DNA of 45,467 bases from Caldilineaceae bacterium SB0664_bin_27 (GCA_009838625.1 VXRG01000115.1:1-45467); one strand, 5' to 3'. Shown: positions 23,841 to 32,914, numbered from the stretch's first letter. Numbers and translations are program-made. The notes: generated by a model not told the origin, from the letters alone.

Positions 23841-24719
23841 ATGTCCTTAAGTGTTGATCTTCTCATCGACGCCCACGCGCTTGTGGGCGAAGGACCCATT
23901 TGGGACGCCGACGAAAATGTCCTGTGGTGGGTGGATATCATGTCGAGCAAGCTATACGCCTATGACCCGGCGACAGGGGTCAACAGGGAATGGGACGTTG
24001 GGCAGCATGTAGGGACGGTTGTACAACGGGCCTCCGGCGGGTTGATGCTGGCCCTGAAGGATGGTTTCGCCGCCTTTGACCCCGCCAGCGGGGCGCTGGA
24101 GATGCTTGTCGATCCGGAGTCCCACCTGCCGGATAATCGCTTCAATGACGGTAAGTGCGATCCCGCCGGCCGATTCTGGGCCGGCACGATGGCCTATGAC
24201 GACCAATCGGACCAGGGCAGCGTCTACCGGATGGACACCGACCACAGCGTTCACAAAATGATCGAAGATATCGCGATCTCGAACGGCATCATCTGGAGCC
24301 TGGACGCAAAGACGATGTACTATACCGATTCGTTTGATTACGCGATCCGGGCCTATGACTACGATGTCGAAACGGGCAGCATCCGGAATGAGCGGGTCGT
24401 CATCAGTTTCTCTGAAGAGGTAGGTTTTGCCGACGGGTTCACGATCGACGAGGAAGGGATGCTGTGGGTGGCGCACTACGGGGCCAGCCGTGTGCGTCGC
24501 TGGAATCCTGACACGGCTACCGTCCTGGCGGAAGTCGTGCTGCCGACGTCGGCTATAACGGCCTGCGCATTCGGAGGACCCAATCTGGACCAGCTCTACA
24601 TTACGAGCGCCTCGTTCCGAATGAGTGACGCGGAGAAGGCGGAACAGCCTCATGCAGGCGGGCTTTTCGTGGCCGATCCGGGGGTACGAGGGGTTGCTTC
24701 GGACAAATTTGGCGGCTGA
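23841..24719 (+). CDS. SMP-30/gluconolactonase-family lactonase
   Basis: A 292-residue six-bladed beta-propeller of the SMP-30/regucalcin/gluconolactonase family. Residue E17 in GEGPIWD is the first metal ligand; RFNDGKCDPAGRFWAGTM (about 98-115), AISNGIIWSLDAKTMYYTDSF and FADGFTIDEEGMLWVAHYG supply the Asn and Asp ligands. The family hydrolyses aldonolactones to aldonic acids. The length is standard. A strong GGAGGAG stands 7 bp before the ATG. It follows the Gfo/Idh/MocA gene by 114 bp, in which TAAGAT at 23771 resembles a -10 without a partner. Confidence 0.93.
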   Translation: MSLSVDLLIDAHALVGEGPIWDADENVLWWVDIMSSKLYAYDPATGVNREWDVGQHVGTVVQRASGGLMLALKDGFAAFDPASGALEMLVDPESHLPDNRFNDGKCDPAGRFWAGTMAYDDQSDQGSVYRMDTDHSVHKMIEDIAISNGIIWSLDAKTMYYTDSFDYAIRAYDYDVETGSIRNERVVISFSEEVGFADGFTIDEEGMLWVAHYGASRVRRWNPDTATVLAEVVLPTSAITACAFGGPNLDQLYITSASFRMSDAEKAEQPHAGGLFVADPGVRGVASDKFGG

Positions 24720-24829
24720 AAGACATACGGGAGGTCTCCGGAACGGTCACGCAGGGAACATTCCGACCTCACTATTCGTCCCAAATTCCAGAGTCATTGC
24801 GTCATGTTGAGATGACAGGAGTGTGAACA

Positions 24830-25747
24830 GTGGGACGAATTCGACTGACCATCCCCATATTTCTGGTTCTCTTGGGGATTTTGTGCGCGGCCTGCGGCGC
24901 CAGGGTCTCGGATATGGCCTTTTCTGAGTCGGCCGCAGTGAGCCCGCCCTCTTCCGAGATGGCGGACGAAGAGGCCTCTGCGCCGCAGCAAACGGCTGAC
25001 GGCGGCGAGGCGTCACGACAGGTCATCGCCAATGCCAACATCTCTCTGGTCGTGGCGGACACGGCGGCAGCGCTGTCGGGTATCGAGCAGGTCGTGTCTG
25101 ATCTGGGCGGGTACGTGGCCGACATGCACCTTGCCAAGAGGGGACATGACGAGTCGGATGTTCTGCAGGGATCGATAACGCTTCGGGTGCCGGCCACGGG
25201 CTTGGAAGAGGCGTTGGAGCTGTTGCAGGCGCTGGCCACGGACGTAAACTACCTGAACATAAGCAGACAGGATGTCACGGACCAGTACAGTGATCTCGAT
25301 GCGCGGCTACGAAACCTGCGCGCTACCGAAACCGAGTTGCTGGCCCTGTTGACAGAGGTGCGGGAAAGGCCGAATTCCAAGGTCGAGGATATTCTGGCCG
25401 TGCACCGCAGCTTGACACAGATTCGGGAAGAAATCGAGACGCTGCAGGGACGCAAAAACCTGCTGGACAATCAGATCGGTTTTTCTACGATCTGGGTTGA
25501 GTTGATTCCGGACAGCGTATTCCGGCCAATCGTGGAGGAGCCCTGGAGTGCAAGCGGCCCGGTGCGAAACGCGTTGCGGGCTCTGGTGGCAACCCTGCAG
25601 GGGCTGCTGACGGCGCTGATCTGGGCCGTGCTTTACCTGGCGCCGCTGCTGCTTATCTTCTTGATTCCGCTGGCAGTACTGATCTGGCTGGTGCGGTTGT
25701 GGCTGGTTCGACGACGCAGAAGGGAGGAGTCGTCAGAGTCTGGCTGA
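24830..25747 (+). CDS. DUF4349 lipoprotein with coiled coil and C-terminal membrane helix
   Basis: A 305-residue protein with a lipoprotein signal (GRIRLTIPIFLVLLGILC, lipobox CAAC near residue 22), an acidic linker, and a DUF4349 domain from about 65: ANISLVVADTAAALSGIEQVVSDLGGYVADMH-like start, then GSITLRVPA and a heptad-rich stretch at 150-215. A hydrophobic helix at about 262-290 is followed by an Arg-rich end. Known from many bacteria; function unknown, probably an envelope protein. Being both lipidated and membrane-spanning, it would be anchored twice. The GTG start has AGGAG 7 bp upstream. It faces the ABC-transporter operon, with 22 bp between stops. Confidence 0.85.
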   Translation: MGRIRLTIPIFLVLLGILCAACGARVSDMAFSESAAVSPPSSEMADEEASAPQQTADGGEASRQVIANANISLVVADTAAALSGIEQVVSDLGGYVADMHLAKRGHDESDVLQGSITLRVPATGLEEALELLQALATDVNYLNISRQDVTDQYSDLDARLRNLRATETELLALLTEVRERPNSKVEDILAVHRSLTQIREEIETLQGRKNLLDNQIGFSTIWVELIPDSVFRPIVEEPWSASGPVRNALRALVATLQGLLTALIWAVLYLAPLLLIFLIPLAVLIWLVRLWLVRRRRREESSESG

Positions 25748-25769
25748 CAGAAAGATTCGTTCGGCCGGG

Positions 25770-26624
25770 TTAGCCTTTGAGCGCGCCGAAGGTCAGGCCG
25801 CCGGTGATGTACTTCTCCAGGGCCATGCCGGCTGCGACGACGGGGATGACGCTCACGAGCGAGATTGCGCTCATGTTCCACCATTCGGTGTAGCCGGTCT
25901 GACTGACCTGCATGGTCATGAAGAGTGGAATGGTGATGGCTTCACGGAAGGTGAGCGTGAGGGCGACAAGGTATTCGTTCCAGGCGCCGATTAAAGAGAG
26001 GACGAAGACGGCCACGAGACCGGGTGCGGCCAGTGGCATGGCGATGCGGAAAAGGACGCCGAGCCGGTTTGCGCCGTCGATCATGGCACTTTCCTCGATT
26101 TCCACCGGAAGCCCTTCAAAGAAGTCGCGCATCACCCAGACGATGAAGGGGATGGCGCCGCTGCTGTAGACAATAATGAGGGCCAGGCGTGTGTCGAGGA
26201 GGCCCAACTCGCGAAACATCACCAGGAAGGCGAGTATGAAGAGCGCGCCGGGGAACATGCGCTGGGACATGAAGCCGAGGACGATGGAATTGTTGCGGCC
26301 GCCGTAGTCGAATCGGGCCAAGGCATAACCGGCGCTGGAGCCGATCACCAGCGCGACCGTAGACGAGATAAAGGCGACGAGCACGCTGTTCATAAAGGGA
26401 TCGAGGAACCAGGTGAGCCGGTCGACGAAAAGATAGTGCCAGGCGTGCAGACCGGGTTGAAAGTCGATGAAGGGCATGTATGTCGCCTTGATCGACATGT
26501 CAATGGCGTTCTTGAATGAGGTGATCACCACCCAATACATGGGGAAGAGCAGGATAAAGGACCAAAAGCCCAGAATGCAGTAGGATATGATCGTGCGAAC
26601 GCGTTTTTGTGCGGCCAGTCCCAT
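25770..26624 (-). CDS. Sugar ABC transporter permease, MalG type
   Basis: A 284-residue inner-membrane permease with six membrane helices. The EAA loop that docks the ATPase reads EIEESAMIDGANRLGVLFRIAMPLAAPG near 190-217. N-terminal FWSFILLFPMYWVVITSFKN is typical of MalG/UgpE-like subunits. The start ATG (26622-26624) shares one base with the stop of the upstream permease gene (TGATG), so translation is coupled; GGGGAAAG precedes it. It is the last gene of a binding protein-permease-permease operon. No ATP-binding subunit lies within the window, so a shared ATPase encoded elsewhere is expected, as with MsmX in Bacillus. Confidence 0.93.
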   Translation of the reverse strand: MGLAAQKRVRTIISYCILGFWSFILLFPMYWVVITSFKNAIDMSIKATYMPFIDFQPGLHAWHYLFVDRLTWFLDPFMNSVLVAFISSTVALVIGSSAGYALARFDYGGRNNSIVLGFMSQRMFPGALFILAFLVMFRELGLLDTRLALIIVYSSGAIPFIVWVMRDFFEGLPVEIEESAMIDGANRLGVLFRIAMPLAAPGLVAVFVLSLIGAWNEYLVALTLTFREAITIPLFMTMQVSQTGYTEWWNMSAISLVSVIPVVAAGMALEKYITGGLTFGALKG

Positions 26625-27550
26625 CAGTCTTTCCCCATCGCTCGTCTTGTCAGTACAAGATAGGCCCCACCGAAGATCATCAGCACAATCAACAGGAAGT
26701 AGGCCTGGCTGCTGCCAAAGGCCAGATCGCCTCCCTTGACCCCGGTGCGATAGATCGCGAGCGTCACCGATTCGGTGGCCTGGCCCGGCCCTCCGCCGGT
26801 CAGCACCATGATAATCTCCACGACCTTGAAGGCATCGATAATACGAATCAGGAGAGCGGTCATGGTGATGGGCATGATCAGCGGCACCGTAATGCGCCAG
26901 AACGACTGCAGCTGATTGGCGCCATCGACGCGTGCGGCTTCGTGCAGGTCCGGGGGCACCCCCTGCAGCGCGGCCAACAGCATCAGGATCATGAAGGAGC
27001 TCCACTGCCAGACGTCAATGGCCATCAACGCTACCATCGCCCAGGTAGGGCTCGTCAACCAGGGTACGCCTTCGAATCCGAAGCTGCGCAGTATGTCATT
27101 GATGGGGCCGATGTCTTCCTGGAACAGCATGCGGCCAACGATAAAGGACACCACGACCGGGCTGACCATCAGCGGCATCAGGAACCAGGTGCGAAAGAGC
27201 TTCTGACCGCGCGTTATGTTGTTCAGCGCCAGGGCGACCGTGAGGCCGATGATCAGCTGTGCGGGCACAACCCCCAGCATGAAGACGACCGTATTGCGCG
27301 CGGTACGCCAGAAGGAGCGGTTGCTCAGCAGCTTTTCAAAATTGGCCAGACCGACGAATTTCGTATCGAAGTCCCCGATGCGATAGAGGTGCAGGTCTGT
27401 AAAGGCGGCATAGAGGGTCCACAGCACGGGGACAGCGAGCAGGATCAGAATGATGGCAACTGCGGGGACCAGGAAGATCCACTTCCAGAGATTGTCCCGT
27501 ATTTCAAAACGAGGTCGTTTAGAGGGGTAGACTTGGGGTTCAGTTGCCAT
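26624..27550 (-). CDS. Sugar ABC transporter permease, MalF/UgpA type
   Basis: A 308-residue permease. A short cytoplasmic tail is followed by KWIFLVPAVAIILILLAVPVL-like helix 1 and five more helices; the EAA loop is DLHEAARVDGANQLQSFWRITVPLIMP near 205-231. Together with the MalG-type subunit it forms the membrane channel for one sugar or oligosaccharide. ATG at 27550 is chosen as the natural length; an upstream TTG at 27631 would add 27 residues that look unconserved. The 134-bp gap to the binding-protein gene contains the second copy of a dispersed 15-mer. Confidence 0.92.
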   Translation of the reverse strand: MATEPQVYPSKRPRFEIRDNLWKWIFLVPAVAIILILLAVPVLWTLYAAFTDLHLYRIGDFDTKFVGLANFEKLLSNRSFWRTARNTVVFMLGVVPAQLIIGLTVALALNNITRGQKLFRTWFLMPLMVSPVVVSFIVGRMLFQEDIGPINDILRSFGFEGVPWLTSPTWAMVALMAIDVWQWSSFMILMLLAALQGVPPDLHEAARVDGANQLQSFWRITVPLIMPITMTALLIRIIDAFKVVEIIMVLTGGGPGQATESVTLAIYRTGVKGGDLAFGSSQAYFLLIVLMIFGGAYLVLTRRAMGKD

Positions 27551-27657
27551 GGGTACGCTGGGTGACTCGCGGGCTGGCACGACCGTTGCGCCGTTGGGAT
27601 ATAGAGAAGGGAACTGATCAGCGGCCAGCAACCGGTCCGGGCTATTCGCCGCCGGTC

Positions 27658-27672
27658 ACTGGCCACTGACTT
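27658..27672. repeat. Dispersed intergenic 15-mer, copy 2
   Basis: CACTGGCCACTGACT, identical to 6697-6711. It lies between the binding-protein stop and the first permease start of the ABC operon. Confidence 0.6.
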
Positions 27673-27684
27673 TGCTATCTGCGG

Positions 27685-29205
27685 TTACTTGCCCAAAGTG
27701 CGGGCGTACAGTTCGGCCTGATGCTGGAGGCCGCCCATGCGTTCGCTGATCTCGTTGAAGGCGGCCGCGACTTCGTCCAGGGCGTCCTGGGGTGGAAGTT
27801 CGTTGGCCAGCGCCTTGGAGACGCCCAGTTCAAGCGCGTCACGGTACTGCACCCAGCCGCCGAAGGCCTGGTCGGTGACGGCGTTGGGATGGTCAAGCGT
27901 CTCGCGGGCGGCGTTCAGATAGTCCATCGCCACTTCTTCGCCCAGCTGCAGCGGGCCCGTGGCAAACTCTTCGACCGCTTCCATCTGGCTGAAGCGGTAG
28001 GGACTGGCGCCGGTCAGGTCGGTGACGAAGGCCAGGCCGCTTTCCGGCTTGGTCAGATGGGTGACGAATCCCCAGACTGCATCGTAGGCCAGTTCGTCCA
28101 CCTGGGCGGAGACGGCGATGACCCATCCGCCAAAGGCGTGGAACGGCGCATGGCTGGGCACCTCGAAGTAGTCCCATTCGCCCGACTTGGAGTTGAAGAC
28201 CTCATGTGAACCCGGCAGGATGTTGTAGCCCTGCAGACCCTGGATGACGGAGGTCTCAGGCGAGGTGGCGCTGGTCACTGCGTCCCAGTTGTAGGTCTGG
28301 GCGACGCGTCCGCCGTTCATTGCGTTGAGAGAGTCACCGTAGGTGAAGTTGGTGCCGCCGGGGGGCGCCCAGTTCTGCATCTCTTCGACCCATTCCGTCA
28401 GGGCGCGGACAAAGCCGGGATTGTTGAGGCGGGCTTCGCCGGTGTCGAGGTCGATGAAGTAGGCATCGTCGTCGGGATGCTTGGCGTAGGCGGTGGCGCG
28501 AGAGTTGAAGCCCCACCAGAGCGTATCGCCGCGCTTGGTCATGCAGGCGGCGCCGAAGTCATCGTCCTCGCCGTTCTCGTTCCAGTCCCAACCGGTGAAG
28601 AACTCGCAGATGTTGCGCCACTGATCCCAGGTCACGGCGCCTGTATCGGGCGAGAGGTCGAAGCCGTAGTTGTCCTTGAAGCGGCTGTTGATGTCCTCGT
28701 TGGCAAAGAGGTCTTTGCGGAAGGAGTAGTAGTGGATGTCGCCGTCGTAGGGCAGGGCGTAGATCTTACCTTCCCAAGAGAGGGTATTGACGATGCCGGG
28801 CAGGACGTCCTCAAAGTCGATGGCTTCCAGCACCTCTTGCGGGATCTCCTGCAGTGCGCCGGCATTGATGACATCGGCGCGGGCGTTGCTGGGGAACTGG
28901 AAGATGTCGGCCAGGTAGGTGTCGGTAGCGACAGACTGCATGATCTTGTCAGTCAGTTCCTGCTGTCCGAAGGCGCCTCGCTCGAGTTCGTAGCCGTTGT
29001 CCTCTACCCACGGCAGCATGAATGCTTCAACTCGGGCGCCCATGCCGTCCAGTCCGGCGTAGCGGATAACGATCTTCTCAGTGGACATGGCCTCTTCGCC
29101 GCTGCCGGCAGGCGCCATGGGTGCGGCACAGGCGGCCAGGGCTGCGGCGCCGGCTGCGCCACCGACCAGTCGGAGGAACTGACGTCGACTTACTTTGCTT
29201 TCCAT
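27685..29205 (-). CDS. Extracellular sugar-binding lipoprotein of the ABC importer (family 1 SBP)
   Basis: A 506-residue solute-binding protein. The N terminus has a twin-arginine signal SRRQFLRLVGG (R7, R8) ending in a lipobox LAAC (C26), so it is probably exported folded and lipid-anchored. The mature part shows GRVAQTYNWDA and family-1 SBP layout of two alpha/beta lobes. At about 480 mature residues it is longer than maltose-binding protein (about 370), as often in Chloroflexi oligosaccharide binders. An EF-hand-like acidic stretch DWNENGEDDDFG near 212 may bind calcium. AAGGAG stands before the ATG. First gene of the transporter operon; the ligand is unknown. Confidence 0.92.
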   Translation of the reverse strand: MESKVSRRQFLRLVGGAAGAAALAACAAPMAPAGSGEEAMSTEKIVIRYAGLDGMGARVEAFMLPWVEDNGYELERGAFGQQELTDKIMQSVATDTYLADIFQFPSNARADVINAGALQEIPQEVLEAIDFEDVLPGIVNTLSWEGKIYALPYDGDIHYYSFRKDLFANEDINSRFKDNYGFDLSPDTGAVTWDQWRNICEFFTGWDWNENGEDDDFGAACMTKRGDTLWWGFNSRATAYAKHPDDDAYFIDLDTGEARLNNPGFVRALTEWVEEMQNWAPPGGTNFTYGDSLNAMNGGRVAQTYNWDAVTSATSPETSVIQGLQGYNILPGSHEVFNSKSGEWDYFEVPSHAPFHAFGGWVIAVSAQVDELAYDAVWGFVTHLTKPESGLAFVTDLTGASPYRFSQMEAVEEFATGPLQLGEEVAMDYLNAARETLDHPNAVTDQAFGGWVQYRDALELGVSKALANELPPQDALDEVAAAFNEISERMGGLQHQAELYARTLGK

Positions 29206-29265
29206 TCTTCATGTCTCCTTGAATTTGGACAATATGGATTGAATAGATTCCTATTAGGGGAGCGG

Positions 29266-29294
29266 CTCTAAGATAACTGCAACTCGGTTGTCAA
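29266..29294 (-). promoter_or_regulatory. Possible promoter of the sugar ABC operon
   Basis: On the minus strand a perfect TTGACA (29294-29289) is followed after 17 bp by TTAGAG (29271-29266), which matches the -10 consensus at only 3 of 6. Start would lie about 55 nt before the binding-protein ATG. The weak -10 may mean that an activator is needed. Confidence 0.35.
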
Positions 29295-29519
29295 TTGTGC
29301 CGCGGGCACGACTTAGTACCCTTACGGCCAAAGTGAAGAAGCGGTCGCAGAATGAATGTCAAGCGGGAATTCTAGCCAAAAAGCCGGTGATTGTCAAAAT
29401 TTTTGTGCCATTTGTCTCCAGCGAGGTCAACGAGGGACTCTGGCCGGCGGCTGTCGAATCGACCTCATCGCACGCCGGCATCTCCAGGGCAGGCCTTGAT
29501 CTGTCGTATGGTTTGTCAG

Positions 29520-29548
29520 TTGAATCTTCCAAAGCGAACCCTTATACT
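29520..29548 (+). promoter_or_regulatory. Sigma-70-type promoter for the aldo/keto reductase
   Basis: TTGAAT (29520-29525), a 17-bp spacer and TATACT (29543-29548). The leader to the ATG at 29634 would be about 80 nt. Same style as the promoter at 21330. Confidence 0.6.
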
Positions 29549-29633
29549 GCGGAACAGGACGGCCCGGAGCATTCGGCAAGCCACAATTAACCGAGACCGT
29601 CCGGAATCCACTTGAAAACACGAGGAGAGAGGG

Positions 29634-30635
29634 ATGAAATACGTGAATTTCGGCAGCGCGGGCCTAAAGGTTTCGCGCGTTGCGCTGGGGCTTGGTCTTC
29701 GAGGCCAGCACGACGAAAAGGCGGCGCGCAATTTGGTGGCGGCTACACTGGATCAGGGCATCAATCTGTTCGACTGCGCTAACATCTACGGGCTGGGGGA
29801 CGATCGGGCGTTCAGAGGCACATCGGAGGTGTTGCTGGGGAAGGCGCTGCAAGGTCGACGCGATGATGTGGTTATCACATCCAAGGTACGGGGGGAGATT
29901 GGCGATGGCCCCAATGACAGCGGCCTGTCCCGCTACCACATTCTGCGCGAGGCGGAGCGGTCGCTGCGGCGGCTGAATACCGACCGGATCGACGTCTACT
30001 TGATTCATGGATTGGACGAAACAACACCTGTGGAGGAGACGTTTCGGGCGCTGGACAGCCTCGTGCAGCAGGGCAAAGTACGCTATGTAGGCATCTGCAA
30101 CCACCAAGCCTGGCAGGTGATGAAAGCGTTGCGCGTGCAGGAGCGGTTAAACGCGGCGCCGGCGATCACGGTGCAAAACCCTTATAATCTGCTGAACCGG
30201 GAGCTGGAGCGGGAAATGTTTCCGATGGTGGCCGAGATGGGGCTGGGCGTGATGGTATACAGCCCTCTCGCGGTTGGTCTGCTGAGCGGAACTTACACGC
30301 CTGACAATATGCCGGAAGAGAACAGCTTGTGGGGCGGGCGGCGAAGGCACGCCTTCCAGGACACATTGCGGGACCGGGCAGCGGACGTGGTGGCGGAGGT
30401 GATTGCAGTGGCCGAGCGCGTGGGAGCGACACCTGGTCAGGTTTCACAGGCGTGGATTCTGTCGCGGCCGGAGGTGACCTGCATTATTTCTGGCGCCGAT
30501 GTGCCGGCGCACATCGAAGACACGGCGGGCGCGGTCGGCTTGGACCTGCCGGCGGAGGAGATCAGGCGGTTGGACCTGGTGTCGACGGGCCTGCAGACTG
30601 TGTTGGACGGGTCTGTGTTCGAGCCGGACCGCTGA
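29634..30635 (+). CDS. Aldo/keto reductase
   Basis: A 333-residue NADPH-dependent (beta/alpha)8 oxidoreductase. The catalytic tetrad is complete: D47 in NLFDCAN, Y52 in IYG, K84 in ITSKVRG and H125 in YLIHGLDE. Its length and the VYSPLAVGLLSG segment near 210 place it with the potassium-channel-beta/YghZ-like bacterial group, which reduces aldehydes and some keto-sugars or sugar lactones. GAGGAGAGAGGG precedes the ATG. It stands alone behind its own promoter and converges with the DUF488 gene. Its location next to the sugar importer suggests sugar metabolism (inference). Confidence 0.93.
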   Translation: MKYVNFGSAGLKVSRVALGLGLRGQHDEKAARNLVAATLDQGINLFDCANIYGLGDDRAFRGTSEVLLGKALQGRRDDVVITSKVRGEIGDGPNDSGLSRYHILREAERSLRRLNTDRIDVYLIHGLDETTPVEETFRALDSLVQQGKVRYVGICNHQAWQVMKALRVQERLNAAPAITVQNPYNLLNRELEREMFPMVAEMGLGVMVYSPLAVGLLSGTYTPDNMPEENSLWGGRRRHAFQDTLRDRAADVVAEVIAVAERVGATPGQVSQAWILSRPEVTCIISGADVPAHIEDTAGAVGLDLPAEEIRRLDLVSTGLQTVLDGSVFEPDR

Positions 30636-30758
30636 GGGAACAGGGTGCCTGATCGGCTCCCGCAGACAGTACTTCCCGCCTGGAAAGTCGAAGATGAAGT
30701 CGGTCTTGAAGAAAGGTCTCCGACTGACTTGACGCCCAGGCGGTTACGCGGCGGCTTA

Positions 30759-31217
30759 TCAGGCGGAATCCTGTGGTTGGAGATGTTCGATTTCGATATT
30801 GATCCCGTCCCACTTTTCACGTAGGTATTCGGCGACGAGCCGACGGTGACAGTGGTGGGGCTTGTGCTCGCTGCATAGGAGACATGAGTCTTCGAAGAGT
30901 TCCGGCCGGAACTCTTCTTCGATCTTGCGGGAAAGCATGAGGGAGCGAAAAGAGCGCTCATAGGCTTCCCACGACCCCTTCTTTTTCTTAAAGGCGTCAA
31001 GAATGTCCTGAGTCGGCGCGAGCTGGGGCAGATGCAGGTAGTCGATCTTGACGATTTCGCGCAGGAAATACTTGAGGTCGTTCTGCTTGGCAAAGCCGGC
31101 GAGTTGCGACCGGTTGTTCAGGCGGGTATCGATCAGGGTGCGAACGCCTGACTCTCTCAGTTGTGTAAAGAACGTCTCAGCGCTCTTCCAGGTAAAGCCG
31201 ATGGTGTAGAGTTTCAT
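30759..31217 (-). CDS. DUF488 family protein
   Basis: A 152-residue protein of the DUF488 family. It begins with LYTIGFTWKSAETFFTQL, followed by VRTLIDTRLNNRSQ, and ends with the hallmark CSEHKPHHCHRRLVAEYL, in which the Cys, His and Arg residues are strongly conserved and suggest a nucleotide- or nucleic-acid-related active site. The biochemical role is unknown. ATG at 31217 fits the family start; the frame is open for 17 more codons upstream. It lies 71 bp downstream of the gamma-glutamyltransferase gene on the same strand and may be read with it. Confidence 0.88.
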   Translation of the reverse strand: MKLYTIGFTWKSAETFFTQLRESGVRTLIDTRLNNRSQLAGFAKQNDLKYFLREIVKIDYLHLPQLAPTQDILDAFKKKKGSWEAYERSFRSLMLSRKIEEEFRPELFEDSCLLCSEHKPHHCHRRLVAEYLREKWDGINIEIEHLQPQDSA

Positions 31218-31288
31218 TTCAGACCGCAAGCAACAGTTTCCCGGAACGCGCTCCTCTGCAGACAGCAAACCACTTTTTGAAATTCGAG

Positions 31289-32914
31289 CTAAACGACCGC
31301 GGCCATGCCTTCGGCGCCGGTGTCGGCTGCGCCGGAGAGGGCGCCGGTCTCCGGGTCGATGTGGAGTGCATGGACGAGCGCAAGGCCGCCGTGGCTGTAG
31401 GGGATGTGGATGGCGGGATGGCGTTTATTGACTTCGTCCAGTACCCAGATGGGGATGCGGCGCTGGCAGCTGATGGCGTCGAGCTGACAGTCGAAGCGGG
31501 GGGCGTGCACTGCCTTCTCGATGTCCATGCCAAAGTCGATCACGTTGAGGATCACCTGCAGGACGGATGTGATGATTCGGGTGGCGCCGGGCGCACCCAG
31601 GACGAGAAGCGGTTGGGCGCCGCCGTCGGAAGTCTCTTTGCTGTAGACAATGGTCGGGGTCATGCCGGTGGTGCGGCCTTTGCCGGGTGCGATCGAGTTG
31701 GGATGACCGGGCAAAGGGTGGAAGTTGACCATCGAATTGTTGTACATGAAGCCGAGGCCCGGGGTGATGACACCCGAAGATGATCCAAGCGAATGTGTGA
31801 GGGAGACACAGTTGCCCTGCCCGTCGATCACGGAGAGGTGCGTGGTGTGAGGAGTCTCAGGCTGGGATGGCGAGGGTTCGATGGGTTGGCCGCTGTCGAT
31901 CCGCGCACGCCAGAAGTCCGCCCGCTCCTTCGACATCATCCAGTCGAGAGGCACTTCCTCGAACTCGGTATCGGCCAGGTGGGGGTTACGGTCGGCGAAG
32001 GCGGCCTTCATGGCGAGGCCCACTGTGTAGATGTAATCGGCCGAATTGTGACCCATGGCGGCCAGGTCGTACCCTTCCAGGATATTGAGAATGGCGACGA
32101 GGGTTGCGCCGCCGTGTGGCGGGGTGGAGCTGGTGACGGTGTGGCCGCGGTAGCTGCCAGAGAGAGAGGCGTCCTCGCGCAGGCTGTACTGTTCAAAGTC
32201 CTGCCGGGTGACAAAACTGCCGTTGGCGGCCAGGTCGGTTGCCATGCGCTCCATGAACTGGCCGTGGTAGAAGTCTTCGCTGCCGTGTTGGACAATGTGG
32301 CGCAGTGAGGCAGCGTAGTCCGGGTTTCGGAGCGTTTCCCCCGTGTCATAGGGCTGGCCGTCGTCGCGGAGATAGATGCGGCGGGCCTCCGAGTTGCTGT
32401 TGATGTAGTCGCGCAGGCTCATCCCCTCCCAGTACTGGTTGGAGCGTTTCCAGCCGATGGCGAGGGAATCTGTGACGACATAGCCGTCCTGGGCGGTGCG
32501 GATGGCCGGTTCTGCGGCCTGTCCGAAGTCGATGGTGCCCCAGCGTTCAAGCAGGGCCGAAAACATCTTGACCGCCCCCGGCGTACAGACCGATGTATAA
32601 CCGGCTTCGTTGACGTTGCCTTCAAGGAAGAAGCCCCAGCCGCCGGGATTGGGGCGGATCAACTGTTCCACCCACATGTCGTCCTTCACAAGGGCCCCGG
32701 CCAGGGCAGGCGCATCAATTCCAATGGAACCTGGCTGTCCGGCCAGGTGCAGGTTTATCACGGCATAGCCGCCAATGCCGCACATTTGGGGGCTGACGAC
32801 GGCCTGCATAAGGGCGGCGGTCACCGCGGCGTCAACGGCATTACCGCCGGACATGAGAACTTTGGCGCCGGCTTCTACGGCGAGCGGTTGCTGGGCAGAG
32901 ATTGCGGCAGGCAT
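31289..32914 (-). CDS. Gamma-glutamyltransferase/hydrolase-family Ntn enzyme, apparently without signal peptide
   Basis: A 541-residue proenzyme of the gamma-glutamyltranspeptidase family. It starts with an AVEAGAKVLMSGGNAVDAA motif and GIGG (large subunit), and the self-cleavage site TTHLSVID puts T357 at the N terminus of the small subunit as the catalytic nucleophile. GSSSGVITPGLGFMYNN and PGKGRTTGMTPTIV follow as expected. Classic Ggt proteins are exported; here the conserved fold starts at residue 1 and no signal sequence is seen, so a cytosolic enzyme is likely, as in many GGT-like acylases and hydrolases. AGGAGC stands about 9 bp before the ATG. The natural substrate may not be glutathione. 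Confidence 0.92.
   Translation of the reverse strand: MPAAISAQQPLAVEAGAKVLMSGGNAVDAAVTAALMQAVVSPQMCGIGGYAVINLHLAGQPGSIGIDAPALAGALVKDDMWVEQLIRPNPGGWGFFLEGNVNEAGYTSVCTPGAVKMFSALLERWGTIDFGQAAEPAIRTAQDGYVVTDSLAIGWKRSNQYWEGMSLRDYINSNSEARRIYLRDDGQPYDTGETLRNPDYAASLRHIVQHGSEDFYHGQFMERMATDLAANGSFVTRQDFEQYSLREDASLSGSYRGHTVTSSTPPHGGATLVAILNILEGYDLAAMGHNSADYIYTVGLAMKAAFADRNPHLADTEFEEVPLDWMMSKERADFWRARIDSGQPIEPSPSQPETPHTTHLSVIDGQGNCVSLTHSLGSSSGVITPGLGFMYNNSMVNFHPLPGHPNSIAPGKGRTTGMTPTIVYSKETSDGGAQPLLVLGAPGATRIITSVLQVILNVIDFGMDIEKAVHAPRFDCQLDAISCQRRIPIWVLDEVNKRHPAIHIPYSHGGLALVHALHIDPETGALSGAADTGAEGMAAVV

Larger units (their letters stand above)
29206..29633. other. Divergent intergenic region between the sugar-binding protein and the aldo/keto reductase
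   Basis: 428 bp without a supported gene. It contains a possible minus-strand promoter close to the binding protein and a strong plus-strand promoter close to the reductase gene. The middle (about 29300-29510) shows nothing that I can name. Confidence 0.6.
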
